DNA of 64,000 nucleotides from the NCBI RefSeq assembly GCF_023156535.1, contig NZ_JALNMH010000014.1, forward strand, positions 62,001 through 126,000. Direction: 5' to 3'. The DNA is from Pseudomarimonas salicorniae. GTDB lineage: Bacteria > Pseudomonadota > Gammaproteobacteria > Xanthomonadales > Xanthomonadaceae. The notes under the pieces were generated by a model. The model was not told the DNA's origin and made no database searches. It saw nothing but the letters and a program-made list of their open reading frames with translations. The translations under genes and the position numbers were made by a program. Positions 24,848 through 37,772 of the stretch are shown here, piece by piece (position 1 is the stretch's first letter; each line of letters begins with the position of its first letter).

Positions 24848-25852
24848 TCATTCGCCGGGCGGCGCCAGCCGGAAGTAGCGACGCAGCGCATCGAGCGGCA
24901 TGGACCGCAGGGACTTCCGGGCGAGGTCAGCGAGCAGTTCGGCGGCGGCGGGGGTGGCGATGTCGATGCCGAGTCCCTTGCCACGCGGCCAGGGCGCATC
25001 GAGGCGCAAGTAGCGCTTGCCGAGGCGGTCTTCCATCATCGCCTGAACGTGCTGCTGCTGGACCGAGATCAGGGTCAGCAACAGCCGCCCCTCGTCCAGC
25101 CAGCCCACCGCGCCGTCGCTGGCTTCCACCTCGGTCTCTGGTTGATAACCAGCAGTGGCGGTGCCGATCGAGAGCATCCGTACCTGCCGCGGGACGATGC
25201 CGAGGAAATGCTCGGCCTCGTGAAGGGCCACCTGGTCCGGAGCCACGGCAAACAGCCCACCGTCGGCATACAGCCGGCCCTCGATCTTCACGGAAGGAAA
25301 GAATGCGGGCGCGGCCGAGGTGGCCATGGCCACATCCATGGCCCGCAGGTGGGCATCGCCTCGCGAGCCGTGGGCGTGGGGTGTCTTGAATACCTTGGTC
25401 AGACTGCGGCTGACGTCGACCGCCGGGATGACCACCGGGCGGACCGCATCGGCCAGGGTCCGCTCACCCAGTTCGGCCCGAAGCGCCTTGTGCAGCGCAT
25501 TGCCAGTGTATTTCGGACCCATCACCTGGCGGGTCAGGTCGAACAGGCGGCCCATCCGGCTGGCCGGCAGGCCGCGCGAGGAGAAGATCTGCTGGCCTCG
25601 CTGGATGAATATCTGCACCACGTTGGCCATGGGGATCTCGAAGGCCAGCGCCAGGGCGAGGATGCCGCCGACCGAGGTGCCAGCAATGAGGTCGAAGCGG
25701 CGACCCAGCGGCGCTCCGTTCCATGCCTCCAGTTCGGCCAGTACGGTGGCGGTATACAGGCCCAGGAACCCTCCGCCGGCCAGCGACAACACGCGGAACG
25801 GGGGGAGGCGGGGCTTGGCCGGCTTGCTCGGCTCTGCGGAGGCTTCGGCCAT
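24848..25852 (-). CDS. Patatin-like phospholipase, CapV-like
   Basis: The 334-residue cytosolic-type protein (no signal peptide) is a patatin lipase: glycine-rich oxyanion loop GGGFLG at 26-31, nucleophile Ser60 in GTSVGG, and catalytic Asp197 in YADGG. The spelling FRVLSLAGGGFLGLYTATVL resembles CapV, the cyclic-nucleotide-activated phospholipase of CBASS anti-phage systems; this is from recollection of the family, not a search. No CD-NTase or Cap2/Cap3-like gene is adjacent. The start ATG 25852 is chosen because the longer frame crosses the leuS promoter region. It is divergent from leuS. Alternatively it is a housekeeping membrane-lipid hydrolase. Confidence 0.85.
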   Translation of the reverse strand: MAEASAEPSKPAKPRLPPFRVLSLAGGGFLGLYTATVLAELEAWNGAPLGRRFDLIAGTSVGGILALALAFEIPMANVVQIFIQRGQQIFSSRGLPASRMGRLFDLTRQVMGPKYTGNALHKALRAELGERTLADAVRPVVIPAVDVSRSLTKVFKTPHAHGSRGDAHLRAMDVAMATSAAPAFFPSVKIEGRLYADGGLFAVAPDQVALHEAEHFLGIVPRQVRMLSIGTATAGYQPETEVEASDGAVGWLDEGRLLLTLISVQQQHVQAMMEDRLGKRYLRLDAPWPRGKGLGIDIATPAAAELLADLARKSLRSMPLDALRRYFRLAPPGE

Positions 25853-25889
25853 GGGCGATCGGCTCGCTGGGAGTGGCCTGCCACGATAG

Positions 25890-28597
<2,708 letters not shown>

Positions 28598-28598
<1 letters not shown>

Positions 28599-29077
28599 TG
28601 CGCCTCCTGGTGTTGCTGCTGCTGTGCATGGCGCTGGCCGCCTGTGGCTTCCAGCTGCGCCAGGAGCTCGCCTTGCCGGCCGGTCTCGACGCGATCCGGG
28701 TCGAAACCGGCGACCCCTACGGCCCGCTCCAGCGCCGCCTGGAACAGGCCCTGCAGCGCGCCGGCGCCAGCACCGCTGCCGGCTCTCCGGCGGTGCTCCG
28801 CGTGCTCAACGCGCGCATCGAGCAGAAGCCGCTGTCGATCGGCATCGGTGGTCGGGTGCAGGAGTATCTGCTGCAGTACACCGCCGAGATCGAGCTACTG
28901 GACGGGGCCGGGCGTGCCATCCTGCCGCGGCAGTCTCTGGAGCTTGAGCGTGAGTACCGCTTCGACACGGCCGACGCGCTGGGCTCGCCCGGCGAGGAGG
29001 AGGTGCTCCGCGAGGACCTCGAACGCGCCATGGGCGAGGCGATCCTGCGGCGGGTCGACGCCGTCCTGCGCGGCTGA
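28598..29077 (+). CDS. lptE: LPS assembly lipoprotein LptE
   Basis: LptE (159 residues) plugs the LptD barrel in the outer membrane for lipopolysaccharide delivery. The lipoprotein signal is MRLLVLLLLCMALAAC with the modified Cys at 16, followed by the family signature GFQLRQE. The ATG overlaps the leuS stop by one base. The position between leuS and holA is strongly conserved in Gammaproteobacteria. Confidence 0.95.
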
Positions 29078-29094
29078 GGGCGCGGGAGCAGAGC

Positions 29095-30123
29095 ATGCCC
29101 ACCGGGCTGGCCCAGCTGGAACGTCAACTGGAGCAGGGCGGGGCGCTGGCGCCGGTCTATCTGCTCGCCGGCAGCGAGGCCTTGCTGCGGCTGGAGGCCG
29201 CCGACGCGATCCGTGCCGCGGCGAGATCACAGGGCTTTTCCGAACGCGAAGTGTTCGAAACCGACAACCGTTTCGACTGGGGCCAGCTATCCGCGGCGGC
29301 CTCGGCCCTGTCGCTGTTCGCCTCGCGCCGGCTGCTGGATGTCCGCCTGCCCACCGGCAAGCCGGGCAAGGAAGGCGCCCAGGCGATCAGTGAGTACTGC
29401 AGCAATCCGCCTCCCGACCTGTGTCTGCTGATCAGCGCCGAAGACTGGAGCAAGCAGCACGAAGGCGCCTGGGTGCGCAGCGTGGAGAAGGTCGGCGTGT
29501 TCGTGCCGATCTGGCCGCTCAAGCCCGGCGAATTGCCGAACTGGGTCGCGCGCCGGCTGAAGTCGCGTGGCGTGCAGGCCGAGCCCGACGCCGTCGCCGT
29601 GCTGGTCGAGCGCGTCGAGGGCAACCTGCTGGCCGCCGCCCAGGAGGTCGACAAGCTGGCCCTGCTCGCCAAGGGTCAGCGGCTGGATGCGGCGGCGATG
29701 CAATCCCTGGTTGCCGACAGCGCCCGCTTCGATGTCTTTGGCATGACCGAGGCCGCCCTGCGCGGCGACGCACCGCGAGCGCTGCGCATGCTGCGCGGGC
29801 TGCAGGGTGAGGGCGAAGCGATCGTGCCGTTGATGAACTGGGTGGCCGGCCAGGTCCAGCTGCTCAACCAGCTGGCCGAGGTCGAGGCGGCTGGCGGCAA
29901 CGTGGCGGCGGCGATGCAGGCGGCCCGGGTCTGGGACAGCCGCCAGCCGCTCTATCGGAAGGCCCTGTCGCGGCTGGGTCTGCGCGGCTGCCAGAGGCTG
30001 CTCGCCGCCTGCGCCGAGCTGGATCGCGCGAGCAAGGGGCGCTCGGCACATGACCCGTGGTTGCTGATCGAACGCGTCCTCGCCGCGCTGTCCGAGCGCC
30101 GTGCCCAGATTCTGCTCTCTTGA
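29095..30123 (+). CDS. holA: DNA polymerase III delta subunit HolA
   Basis: HolA (342 residues) is the clamp-loader subunit that opens the beta sliding clamp. The N-terminal AAA-like fold without a functional P-loop is seen in PVYLLAGSEALLRLEAADAI, with LFASRRLLDVRLPTGKPG following. The C-terminal collar domain includes SRLGLRGCQRLLAACAELD. The length matches E. coli HolA (343). It lies 17 bases after lptE and 30 bases before nadD. Confidence 0.96.
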   Translation: MPTGLAQLERQLEQGGALAPVYLLAGSEALLRLEAADAIRAAARSQGFSEREVFETDNRFDWGQLSAAASALSLFASRRLLDVRLPTGKPGKEGAQAISEYCSNPPPDLCLLISAEDWSKQHEGAWVRSVEKVGVFVPIWPLKPGELPNWVARRLKSRGVQAEPDAVAVLVERVEGNLLAAAQEVDKLALLAKGQRLDAAAMQSLVADSARFDVFGMTEAALRGDAPRALRMLRGLQGEGEAIVPLMNWVAGQVQLLNQLAEVEAAGGNVAAAMQAARVWDSRQPLYRKALSRLGLRGCQRLLAACAELDRASKGRSAHDPWLLIERVLAALSERRAQILLS

Positions 30124-30153
30124 TCCCGCTCGCCCATCCGGGCGCCTGAGCCG

Positions 30154-30807
30154 GTGAGCCGGGACGCGCCCGTGCTCCTGTTCGGCGGCACCTTCGATCC
30201 GGTCCATCCGGCCCATCTCGCCATGGCCCGCGAGGCGCTGGCCCTGTGCCGGGCGGACAGTCTGATCCTGTTGCCGGCCGGTGATCCGCCGCATCGCGAG
30301 GCGCCCGGTGCGTCGGCCGAGCACCGCCTGCGCATGCTGGCGCTTGCTTGCGCGGGCGATCCGCGGCTGCGCATCGACCCACGCGAGCTGCGTCGGCCGG
30401 GACCCAGCTACAGCCTGCTCACTGCGCGCGAGTATCGCGACGAGTGTGGCGAGGACACGCCCGTGCTGCTGGTGCTGGGCGCGGATGCCGCCGCGGGCCT
30501 TGGCAGCTGGCATGGGGCGCGCGAACTGCCGGGCCTGGTGCATCTGCTGGTGCTGGCCCGTCCCGGCGCCCGCTTCGATCCATTGCTTCCCGAGCGCCTT
30601 GGCTGGCAGTCGGCGCAGGACGTGGCGTCCTTGCTCGGCTGCGCTGCCGGACGGTTTCTGCAACACACAGGTCCACTGATGGAGCACAGCGCGACCGCCG
30701 TCCGCGGCGCGCTTCGAGAAGGCGGGACGGACGAGGTCGGCCTGCTTGATCCGGCGGTGCTGGCCTATATCCGCGAACACGGTCTGTATCGATCGGGCAG
30801 CGATTGA
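30154..30807 (+). CDS. nadD: Nicotinate-nucleotide adenylyltransferase NadD
   Basis: NadD (217 residues) adenylates nicotinate mononucleotide in NAD synthesis. The nucleotidyltransferase motif GGTFDPVHPAHL is at 11-22 and the ATP-contacting SATAVRGAL near the C-terminus corresponds to the family's ISSTxIR motif. It starts with GTG at 30154. It is normally followed by rsfS; here a sensor kinase gene of 3.3 kb intervenes. Confidence 0.96.
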   Translation: MSRDAPVLLFGGTFDPVHPAHLAMAREALALCRADSLILLPAGDPPHREAPGASAEHRLRMLALACAGDPRLRIDPRELRRPGPSYSLLTAREYRDECGEDTPVLLVLGADAAAGLGSWHGARELPGLVHLLVLARPGARFDPLLPERLGWQSAQDVASLLGCAAGRFLQHTGPLMEHSATAVRGALREGGTDEVGLLDPAVLAYIREHGLYRSGSD

Positions 30808-30948
30808 GACGTGAGGCGGCTGCGTGCGCCGCTGGCGTCGGTCGCCGATCGCGCAGACACGAGGCAGGACACAGGCGCAGCCCGATGCCAATCGGTCGGC
30901 TCGCGAGGCTATGATCGAAGGCTCCAGCATGCGGGGTCAGCAGAACGG

Positions 30949-33900
30949 ATGGGGCGCGGCGGGCGCGGTCGAAGGTCAATCGGTGATGTAGTGGGCCGCT
31001 TGCGCCTTGCGTTGCCGTGCCTTGCACTGCTGTCTGGGCTGGGGGCGAGCTGGGCCCAGGAGCCGCTACCCCAGCCACCGGATCCGCTGGGCTCCCGCTT
31101 TGTGCGTGTCGACTCCTCGCTCGGGCTGAGTCAGGACTCCGCGCTGTCCCTGGCCCAGGATCCGCGAGGTTATCTCTGGATCGGCACCCAGGACGGGCTC
31201 AATCGCTGGGACGGCCGGGAGATGCGGGTGTTCCGCACCGATGGCAGGCCGGGCTCGATCGGTTCTAACTGGATCTCGAGCCTGCTGGTCGACGCTGGCG
31301 GCCGACTCTGGGTGGGAACCAGCGCCGGGTTGTTTGTGCACGACGCCACCACCGAGACCTTCCTGCCGGCCGACCTGGATCTGCCCTCCGACCGGCATGT
31401 CTATGACCTGGCCTTGGCCCGCGACGGCGAGGTCTGGACAGGCAGCAGCGCCGGGCTTGAGCGCTGGCGCGCCATGGAGGGCGCAGACCTTGTCGCGGAA
31501 GGGGCACTGCTGTTCGCCCCCGCGGAGGACCCCCGGGTGCGTGCCATCGAACCCGATGGTTCGGGCCGCCTCTGGCTGGCCTACGGCAGCGGCGTGCATC
31601 TCTTCGACCCCCGGACCGGCAGCACCGAAGCGACGCCCGGGACGCTGAGGGCTTTCGACGAAGTGGTCAACGACCTGCTGCAGGATTCTCGCGGCAGATT
31701 GTGGATGGCCGGCGATGTCGGAGGGGTCAGCCTGTACGACCCGCAGGCGGAGTCGGTCAGAAGCCCCCCTGCGCTGGCCGGAACGCGCAGCTACGCGCTG
31801 GCGGAAACAGAGGAGGGTTGGCTGTGGATCGGGACGGAGAGCACGGCGATCGCCCTGGAAGTAGTGCGCGATGACTGGGCTCCCGGGGACATCCACGTCC
31901 ACGAGCACCGCCCGCTCGATGCGGGCAGTGTGGGCCGGGGCCGCGTCCGCTCGCTGCTGAGCACCGACGGCGAGGGTATCTGGCTCGGCACCTGGGACGG
32001 CGGTGCCAGTGGTCTGCATCCCGAGCGCTCGCGGATGCTGAGCATGACGCCGTACACCCCCGGCAGCGAGGCCCTGCGCCATCCGGCCGTTCTCGCCCTG
32101 GTCGAATCCGAGGGCGCATTCTGGCTGGGGACGATGGACGGTGTGTATCGGACCGACGGCAGCGGTCTACGGCCCCGGCTGATTCCCGGCAGCGAATCGA
32201 TCAGCGCCTATTCGCTGCATGTGACGGCGGATCGAATCCTGGTGGGTAGCGCTTCCGGACTGATGCAGTTCAACCGGGAGAACGGGACCTGGCAGGCGCT
32301 CACGATCGACGCCCTGCGCGGCGCACGCATCCGCAGGTTGCGCCAGATCGACGACGCCCTGTGGCTGTATGCCGAGTCGCGGGGGCTGGCCGTGCTCGAC
32401 GCCCGGACCTTCGACATCCGTGAGGACCATGCGCTGCCGGCGACCATCCACCATATCCAGCCGGTCGGTGACGATCTGGTCGTGGTGTCGGCCAGCAACG
32501 GCCTGCACTGGTTCTCCCGAGACGGCCGAGAACATCGCCATCTCACCCCGGTCGACCCGTCGGGCGACGCCGCGCAGCAGAGCATCGCCGGACGCCCGAG
32601 CAGCGTGCTGCAGGATGCCGAGGGCAGGCTGTGGGTGACGCTTTATGGCGCGGGCCTGGCGCGCATGCTGTGGAGCCCGGGGCAATCGCCCGAGGCGGCC
32701 CGCTTCCCGCTCATCCTCGCGCCGCCCAGACTGGCCAACGCGGGGGTCAATCTCGGGCTGTCAGACGCCAAGGGATACCTGTGGCTGGCCACCGACCGCG
32801 GGATCAGCCGGTTCGCGCCGCGGTCGGAGGAGGTGGTCAATTTCGATCGCAGCGATGGCGCGTTGGGTCGAGGTTATTACTACTCGGCCGGGGCCGATCT
32901 GGGCGGGCGCCTGTTCGCCGCAGGCAGCAAGGACGGCTATACGCTGCTCGAGCCTGGCGACGGTCCGGATCGACGACCCGCCCGGCGTCCCTTGCTCACT
33001 GCGATCGAGGTCGACGGTCGCCCGCTGCGTGTCGACGGGGGCGGCAGCGGTGGTCTGCAGAAGGCGCCGGCCTACCTCGACTCGTGGTCCCTGCAAGCCG
33101 GCGCCGGACGCAGCCTGATCTTCCGCTTCGCGAGCCCGGAGCTCCTGCGCCCCTCGCACATGCACTATCGGGTTTTGCTCGAGGGCTTCGATCCCGACTG
33201 GCAGCAGGTCGACGGCGCGCGTGGAATGGTCGCCTACGGCAATCTGCCGCCGGGTCACTACATCCTTCGGCTGCAGGCTGTCAGGCGCAGCGGCGAGATG
33301 AGCGAGGTCACTTCGCTGAATGTGCATGTGATGCCGTTCTGGTGGCAGACCTGGCCAGCGCGGATCGCCGCGGCCCTGATCCTGCTCCTCGCCGGCGTGC
33401 TCGCCTATCGCGCACGGGTGACGCACCTTCGCCAGCGGCAGGTCGAACTGGAGACCCGGGTGGCCGAGCGGACCCGGGCGGCGGAGACGGCCCGGCTGGA
33501 TGCCGAGCGGGCGCTGGCCGAGCTGCACTCGACCCAGACCGAGCTGATCCGCTCGGAAAAGCTCTCGGCCCTCGGACAGCTTGTGGCCGGCGTCGCCCAC
33601 GAGGTCAATACGCCGCTCGGCGTGGTCCTGACCGCCAGCAGCCATCTTTCCGGGGCCATCGCCGAGATGCGCCGCCGGATGGAGGAAGGCGGCATTTCGC
33701 GGCGCGATTTCCAGGCCTTCCTCGATGCAACCGCCGAGGGCAGCCAGCTGATCCAGCGCAACATCGAGCGGGCTGCCGACCTGGTGCAGAGCTTCAAGCA
33801 GGTGTCAGTGGACCGCAGTTCCGACGGCAGGCGGCGCTTCGTGCTCGCCCAGTTCCTGGCCGATCTCACCACCAGCCTGCGGCCACTCTGGCGGCACCGC

Positions 33901-34293
33901 CCCGTGACCCTGCGCATCGACTGCGACGAGGAGCTGGAGATGGACAGTTTTCCCGGTGCGCTTGGCCAGGTGCTGACCAATCTGGTGCAGAACTCCCTCC
34001 TCCATGCGTTCCAGGGCGAGGTCCCCGGGGAGATGCGCATCGAGGCCAGCGTGCTGGAACCGGGGCGGCTGCGCCTGCGCTATGCGGACAACGGCCGGGG
34101 CATGAGCGAGGCGACCGCGGCGCGCGCCTTCGAACCCTTCTTCACCACCCGGCGAGGCGGCGGGGGCACCGGCCTTGGCCTGCACATCGTCCACAACCTG
34201 GTCCGGGAGAAGCTCGGCGGCAGCCTGCGCATGGACACCCACCCCGACACCGGCACCCGGTTCGAGATCGATCTCCCCTGCAATGCACCCTAG
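30949..34293 (+). CDS. Reg_prop/Y_Y_Y sensor histidine kinase, orphan, inserted in the nadD-rsfS interval
   Basis: The 1114-residue membrane sensor has a signal/anchor segment (LALPCLALLSGLGASWAQ), then two seven-bladed periplasmic propellers recognisable by repeated blades such as GYLWIGTQDGLNRWDG, GRLWVGTSAGLF, GAFWLGTMDGVYRTDG and GYLWLATDRGISRF. A Y_Y_Y domain follows (about 720-790, MHYRVLLEGFDPDWQQV), one membrane helix (about 800-822), a coiled coil, HisKA with His884 (GVAHEVNTPLG) and an HATPase domain (VLTNLVQNSL, DNGRGM, GGGTGLGLHIV). It has no receiver or output domain, and no response regulator is adjacent. The start is uncertain: ATG 30949, or GTG 30991 just before the hydrophobic core. 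The ligand is unknown; related proteins sense polysaccharide or peptide breakdown products. Confidence 0.9.
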   Translation: MGRGGRGRRSIGDVVGRLRLALPCLALLSGLGASWAQEPLPQPPDPLGSRFVRVDSSLGLSQDSALSLAQDPRGYLWIGTQDGLNRWDGREMRVFRTDGRPGSIGSNWISSLLVDAGGRLWVGTSAGLFVHDATTETFLPADLDLPSDRHVYDLALARDGEVWTGSSAGLERWRAMEGADLVAEGALLFAPAEDPRVRAIEPDGSGRLWLAYGSGVHLFDPRTGSTEATPGTLRAFDEVVNDLLQDSRGRLWMAGDVGGVSLYDPQAESVRSPPALAGTRSYALAETEEGWLWIGTESTAIALEVVRDDWAPGDIHVHEHRPLDAGSVGRGRVRSLLSTDGEGIWLGTWDGGASGLHPERSRMLSMTPYTPGSEALRHPAVLALVESEGAFWLGTMDGVYRTDGSGLRPRLIPGSESISAYSLHVTADRILVGSASGLMQFNRENGTWQALTIDALRGARIRRLRQIDDALWLYAESRGLAVLDARTFDIREDHALPATIHHIQPVGDDLVVVSASNGLHWFSRDGREHRHLTPVDPSGDAAQQSIAGRPSSVLQDAEGRLWVTLYGAGLARMLWSPGQSPEAARFPLILAPPRLANAGVNLGLSDAKGYLWLATDRGISRFAPRSEEVVNFDRSDGALGRGYYYSAGADLGGRLFAAGSKDGYTLLEPGDGPDRRPARRPLLTAIEVDGRPLRVDGGGSGGLQKAPAYLDSWSLQAGAGRSLIFRFASPELLRPSHMHYRVLLEGFDPDWQQVDGARGMVAYGNLPPGHYILRLQAVRRSGEMSEVTSLNVHVMPFWWQTWPARIAAALILLLAGVLAYRARVTHLRQRQVELETRVAERTRAAETARLDAERALAELHSTQTELIRSEKLSALGQLVAGVAHEVNTPLGVVLTASSHLSGAIAEMRRRMEEGGISRRDFQAFLDATAEGSQLIQRNIERAADLVQSFKQVSVDRSSDGRRRFVLAQFLADLTTSLRPLWRHRPVTLRIDCDEELEMDSFPGALGQVLTNLVQNSLLHAFQGEVPGEMRIEASVLEPGRLRLRYADNGRGMSEATAARAFEPFFTTRRGGGGTGLGLHIVHNLVREKLGGSLRMDTHPDTGTRFEIDLPCNAP

Positions 34294-34440
34294 CGTCCCG
34301 GCGCCATCCCGGCGGCGGGCCAGAGCCCGTCCCGCTCCGCGGAGGAGCCCGGCAGGGCCTATACTGTTGCCGATGTCGTGGGATCGGCCCACGGCCCGCC
34401 AGGACTTCGAGGACCTGCCCATTTGACACCACGCAGCGCA

Positions 34441-34842
34441 ATGCCCGCCCGTTCCAAGCCCGCCAGCAAGCTGGCGCCCACCGCCGCCCTGCAGGCCTCC
34501 GTCGAGCGGGCGCTGGATGACCTCAAGGCCAAGGACGTCCGCATCATCGATGTCCGCGGCAAGACCGGCGTCACCGACTTCATGGTCGTCGCCTCCGGCA
34601 CCTCCAGCCGTCACGTCAAATCGATCGCCGACGAAGTGATCAAGCAGGCCAAGGATATCGGCCAGCCGCCCCTGGGCGTCGAAGGCGAACGCGAGGCCGA
34701 GTGGGTGCTGGTCGATCTCGGCGATGTGGTTGTCCACGTCATGCTTCCCAGGGTCCGCGAGTTCTACGGTCTCGAGCGCCTGTGGACTGTCGGCGATGCC
34801 GATGCCGAAGCCGAGGACGAGACGGCCGAGAAACACGCCTGA
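34441..34842 (+). CDS. rsfS: Ribosome silencing factor RsfS
   Basis: RsfS (133 residues) binds ribosomal protein uL14 and blocks subunit joining when nutrients fail. Core motifs are [29 protein letters not shown] and [17 protein letters not shown] with FYGLERLW. The N-terminus is a basic Ala/Pro/Ser stretch and the C-terminus is acidic ([15 protein letters not shown]). The ATG 34441 is preferred over the upstream in-frame start at 34378, which lacks family similarity. It stands 28 bases before rlmH. Confidence 0.95.
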   Translation: MPARSKPASKLAPTAALQASVERALDDLKAKDVRIIDVRGKTGVTDFMVVASGTSSRHVKSIADEVIKQAKDIGQPPLGVEGEREAEWVLVDLGDVVVHVMLPRVREFYGLERLWTVGDADAEAEDETAEKHA

Positions 34843-34870
34843 GCGCTGTGGCTCTTAGCGCTTCGTTGAG

Positions 34871-35344
34871 TTGAAGGCCCGCCTGATCGCCGTTGGCACG
34901 AGCATGCCCGCCTGGGTGCAGGAGGGCTATGCCGAGTACGTCAAGCGGCTCTCGCACTGGCTGCCCCTTGAACTGGTCGAAGTCACCCCCGGCACGCGCG
35001 GCAAGGGTCGCGACGCCCGGCGCGCGATGGAAGACGAGGGTGAACGGGTGCTGGCGGCGGTCGGCAAGGGCGCCCGGATCATCGTGCTGGATGGCGGCGG
35101 GCGCGGGCACAGCTCCGAGCGGCTCGCCCTGCGCATGGAGGCCTGGCGTGGCATGGGGCAGGACCTTGCCTTCCTGATCGGTGGGCCGGAAGGCCACGCC
35201 CCGGCGGTGCTGGGCGCGGCGGCCGAGTCCTGGTCGCTCGGCCCGTTGACCCTGCCGCATCCGCTGGTGCGGGTGGTGCTGGCCGAACAGCTCTACCGGG
35301 CGGCGAGCATACTCGCCAACCACCCCTACCACCGCGGCGGCTAG
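34871..35344 (+). CDS. rlmH: 23S rRNA (pseudouridine-1915 N3) methyltransferase RlmH
   Basis: RlmH (157 residues, family length about 155) is a SPOUT methyltransferase acting on helix 69 of 23S rRNA in assembled ribosomes. The motifs [13 protein letters not shown] (S-adenosylmethionine knot) and [19 protein letters not shown] are diagnostic. It begins at TTG 34871 ([13 protein letters not shown]). It follows rsfS as in most bacteria and ends 52 bases before the convergent ppsA. Confidence 0.96.
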   Translation: MKARLIAVGTSMPAWVQEGYAEYVKRLSHWLPLELVEVTPGTRGKGRDARRAMEDEGERVLAAVGKGARIIVLDGGGRGHSSERLALRMEAWRGMGQDLAFLIGGPEGHAPAVLGAAAESWSLGPLTLPHPLVRVVLAEQLYRAASILANHPYHRGG

Positions 35345-35396
35345 CCGCGGAACCCGGCGAGCGCCCGGAGACCTTGCGGCCCCGGGCACCTCGGCC

Positions 35397-37772
35397 TCAG
35401 TGGGCGCGCTTGTGTTTGGCCAGGCGCAACCAGGTGTCGACGACGGTATCCGGGTTCAGCGATACCGATTCGATGCCCTGGTCCATCAGCCACTCGGCAA
35501 GGTCGGGGTGGTCGGAAGGGCCCTGTCCGCAGATTCCGATGTACTTCCCGCGCCGCTTGGCCGCGCTGATCGCCATCGACAGCAGGGCCTTGACCGCCGG
35601 GTCGCGCTCGTCGAACAGATCTGCGACGATCGCCGAGTCGCGGTCGAGACCAAGGGTCAGCTGGGTCAGGTCGTTGGAGCCGATCGAGAAGCCATCGAAG
35701 AGGTCGAGGAAGGCGTCTGCCTGCAGGGCGTTGGAGGGCAGCTCGCACATCATGATGAGCTTGAGTCCGTTCTCGCCCTGCTTGAGTCCGTTTTCGGCCA
35801 GCACCTCGATCACCCGTCGCCCCTCGGCCACCGTGCGTACGAAGGGAATCATGACCCAGGCATTGGTCAGCCCCATCTCGTCGCGCACGCGCTTCATGGC
35901 CCGGCATTCCAGGGCGAAGCAGTCGGCGAAGCCCGGATCGACATAGCGGCTGGCGCCGCGGAAGCCGATCATCGGGTTCTCCTCCTCAGGCTCGTATCGG
36001 CGGCCGCCGATCAGATTGGCGTACTCGTTGGACTTGAAGTCGGAGAGCCGGACGATCACCGGATTCGGCGCGAAGGCCGCGGTCAGCGTGGCGATGCCCT
36101 CGGCCAGACGGTCGACGTAGAACTGCACCGGATCGCCATAGCCCGCCATCCGCTCATCGATGCGCCGGCGGGTCTCGGCGTCCTGCCGCGAGTACTCGAG
36201 AAGTGCCTTGGGGTGCACGCCGATGTGGCTGTTGATGATCATCTCGAGGCGGGCCAGTCCAACGCCCGCGTTCGGCAGCATGGCGAAGTCGAACGCACGC
36301 TCGGGGTTGGCGACGTTCATCATCACCTTCAGCGGCGCCGGCGGCATGTTTCCGAGGTCGGTGACGATGCGTTCGAAGGGTAGGGTTCCCTCGTAGACGA
36401 AGCCGGTGTCACCCTCGGCGCAGGACACGGTGACCTGGTCACCATCGCGTACGCTGTCCAGCGCATTGCCGCAGCCGACCACCGCCGGCACGCCCAGTTC
36501 GCGGGCGATGATCGCCGCGTGGCAGGTGCGTCCACCGCGGTTGGTGATGATGGCGGCGGCGCGCTTCATCACCGGCTCCCAGTCCGGGTCGGTCATGTCG
36601 GCCACCAGCACGTCGCCGGGCTGCACCTGGTTCATCTCCGAGACGCTGCGGATCACCCGGGCCACGCCCGAACCGATCTTGTTGCCGATGGCGCGGCCCT
36701 CGATGAGCACCTCGCCACGCTCGACGAGGTGGAAGCGTTCGATCTGCGTGGCGTGCGAGCGCGAGCGAACCGTCTCCGGACGCGCCTGGACGATGTAGAT
36801 CTTTCCGGTGATGCCGTCCTTCGCCCATTCCACATCCATCGGGCGACCGTAGTGCTTTTCGATGGTCAGCGCCTGGCGGGCCAGCTCTTCGACATCGGCG
36901 TCACTGATCGAGAAGCGCTGCTGCAGCTCGACCGGGGTGTCCTCGTTGCGCACGCGCTCGCCGGGCCGGTCGGAATAGACCATTCGGATCAGCTTGCTGC
37001 CGAGCTGGCGGCGCAGGATCGCTGGCCGGCCGGCAACCAGGTTCGGCTTGTAGGCGTAGAACTCGTCGGGGTTCACCGCGCCCTGGACCACGTTCTCGCC
37101 CAGGCCGTAGCTGGAAGTGATGAAAACTGCGTCGCGGAAGCCCGACTCGGTGTCGAGCGTGAACAGCACGCCCGAGGCGCCGACGTCGGAGCGCACCATC
37201 AGCTGCACCCCGGCCGAGAGAAACACGTCTTCATGCTTGAAGCCGTGGTGCACGCGATAGGCGATGGCGCGGTCGTTGTACAGCGAGGCGAACACTTCCT
37301 TGGTCTTGTGCACGACGTCGTCAGCGCCGCAGACATTGAGGAAGGTCTCCTGCTGGCCGGCGAAGCTGGCATCGGGCAGGTCTTCGGCAGTGGCCGAGGA
37401 GCGCACCGCGACGGCGATGTCGGCCGCACCGGCCTGCTCGCAAAGGCGGGCATAGGCGCTGCGGATGTCGGCGTCCAGTTCGGGCTGCAGCGGGGCTTCG
37501 ATCACCCAGCCGCGGATCTCGGTGCCTGCGGCCACCAGGGCGTCCACGTCCTCGACGTCGAGCCCCTTCAGTCGCCCATAGATGCGGTCGTGCAGGTCGT
37601 TGTGGGCGATGAAGGCGCGGAAGGCATCGGCGGTCGTGGCGAAGCCGCCCGGCACCGACACCCCCAGTCCGGCAAGGTGGCCGATCATCTCCCCCAGCGA
37701 GGAGTTCTTGCCGCCCACCTGGGCGAGATCGGTTAGGCGCAGGCTGTCGAGCCAGAGGATGTTGGCGGTCAC
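35397..37772 (-). CDS. ppsA: Phosphoenolpyruvate synthase PpsA
   Basis: PpsA (791 residues; E. coli 792) converts pyruvate and ATP to phosphoenolpyruvate, AMP and phosphate in gluconeogenesis. The N-terminal ATP-grasp part starts [20 protein letters not shown]. The swivelling phosphohistidine is His418 in [17 protein letters not shown]. The C-terminal PEP/pyruvate domain has [18 protein letters not shown] and [10 protein letters not shown]. The start is GTG 37772 with GGAG upstream; the longer frame is not family-like. It is divergent from ppsR, its regulator. Confidence 0.97.
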   Translation of the reverse strand: MTANILWLDSLRLTDLAQVGGKNSSLGEMIGHLAGLGVSVPGGFATTADAFRAFIAHNDLHDRIYGRLKGLDVEDVDALVAAGTEIRGWVIEAPLQPELDADIRSAYARLCEQAGAADIAVAVRSSATAEDLPDASFAGQQETFLNVCGADDVVHKTKEVFASLYNDRAIAYRVHHGFKHEDVFLSAGVQLMVRSDVGASGVLFTLDTESGFRDAVFITSSYGLGENVVQGAVNPDEFYAYKPNLVAGRPAILRRQLGSKLIRMVYSDRPGERVRNEDTPVELQQRFSISDADVEELARQALTIEKHYGRPMDVEWAKDGITGKIYIVQARPETVRSRSHATQIERFHLVERGEVLIEGRAIGNKIGSGVARVIRSVSEMNQVQPGDVLVADMTDPDWEPVMKRAAAIITNRGGRTCHAAIIARELGVPAVVGCGNALDSVRDGDQVTVSCAEGDTGFVYEGTLPFERIVTDLGNMPPAPLKVMMNVANPERAFDFAMLPNAGVGLARLEMIINSHIGVHPKALLEYSRQDAETRRRIDERMAGYGDPVQFYVDRLAEGIATLTAAFAPNPVIVRLSDFKSNEYANLIGGRRYEPEEENPMIGFRGASRYVDPGFADCFALECRAMKRVRDEMGLTNAWVMIPFVRTVAEGRRVIEVLAENGLKQGENGLKLIMMCELPSNALQADAFLDLFDGFSIGSNDLTQLTLGLDRDSAIVADLFDERDPAVKALLSMAISAAKRRGKYIGICGQGPSDHPDLAEWLMDQGIESVSLNPDTVVDTWLRLAKHKRAH

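Noticed and set aside
24105-24878. A 257-codon frame in the repeat nest
   Set aside because: It is composed of R2/R3 repeat sequence in translation, with no start context or homology that I recognise.
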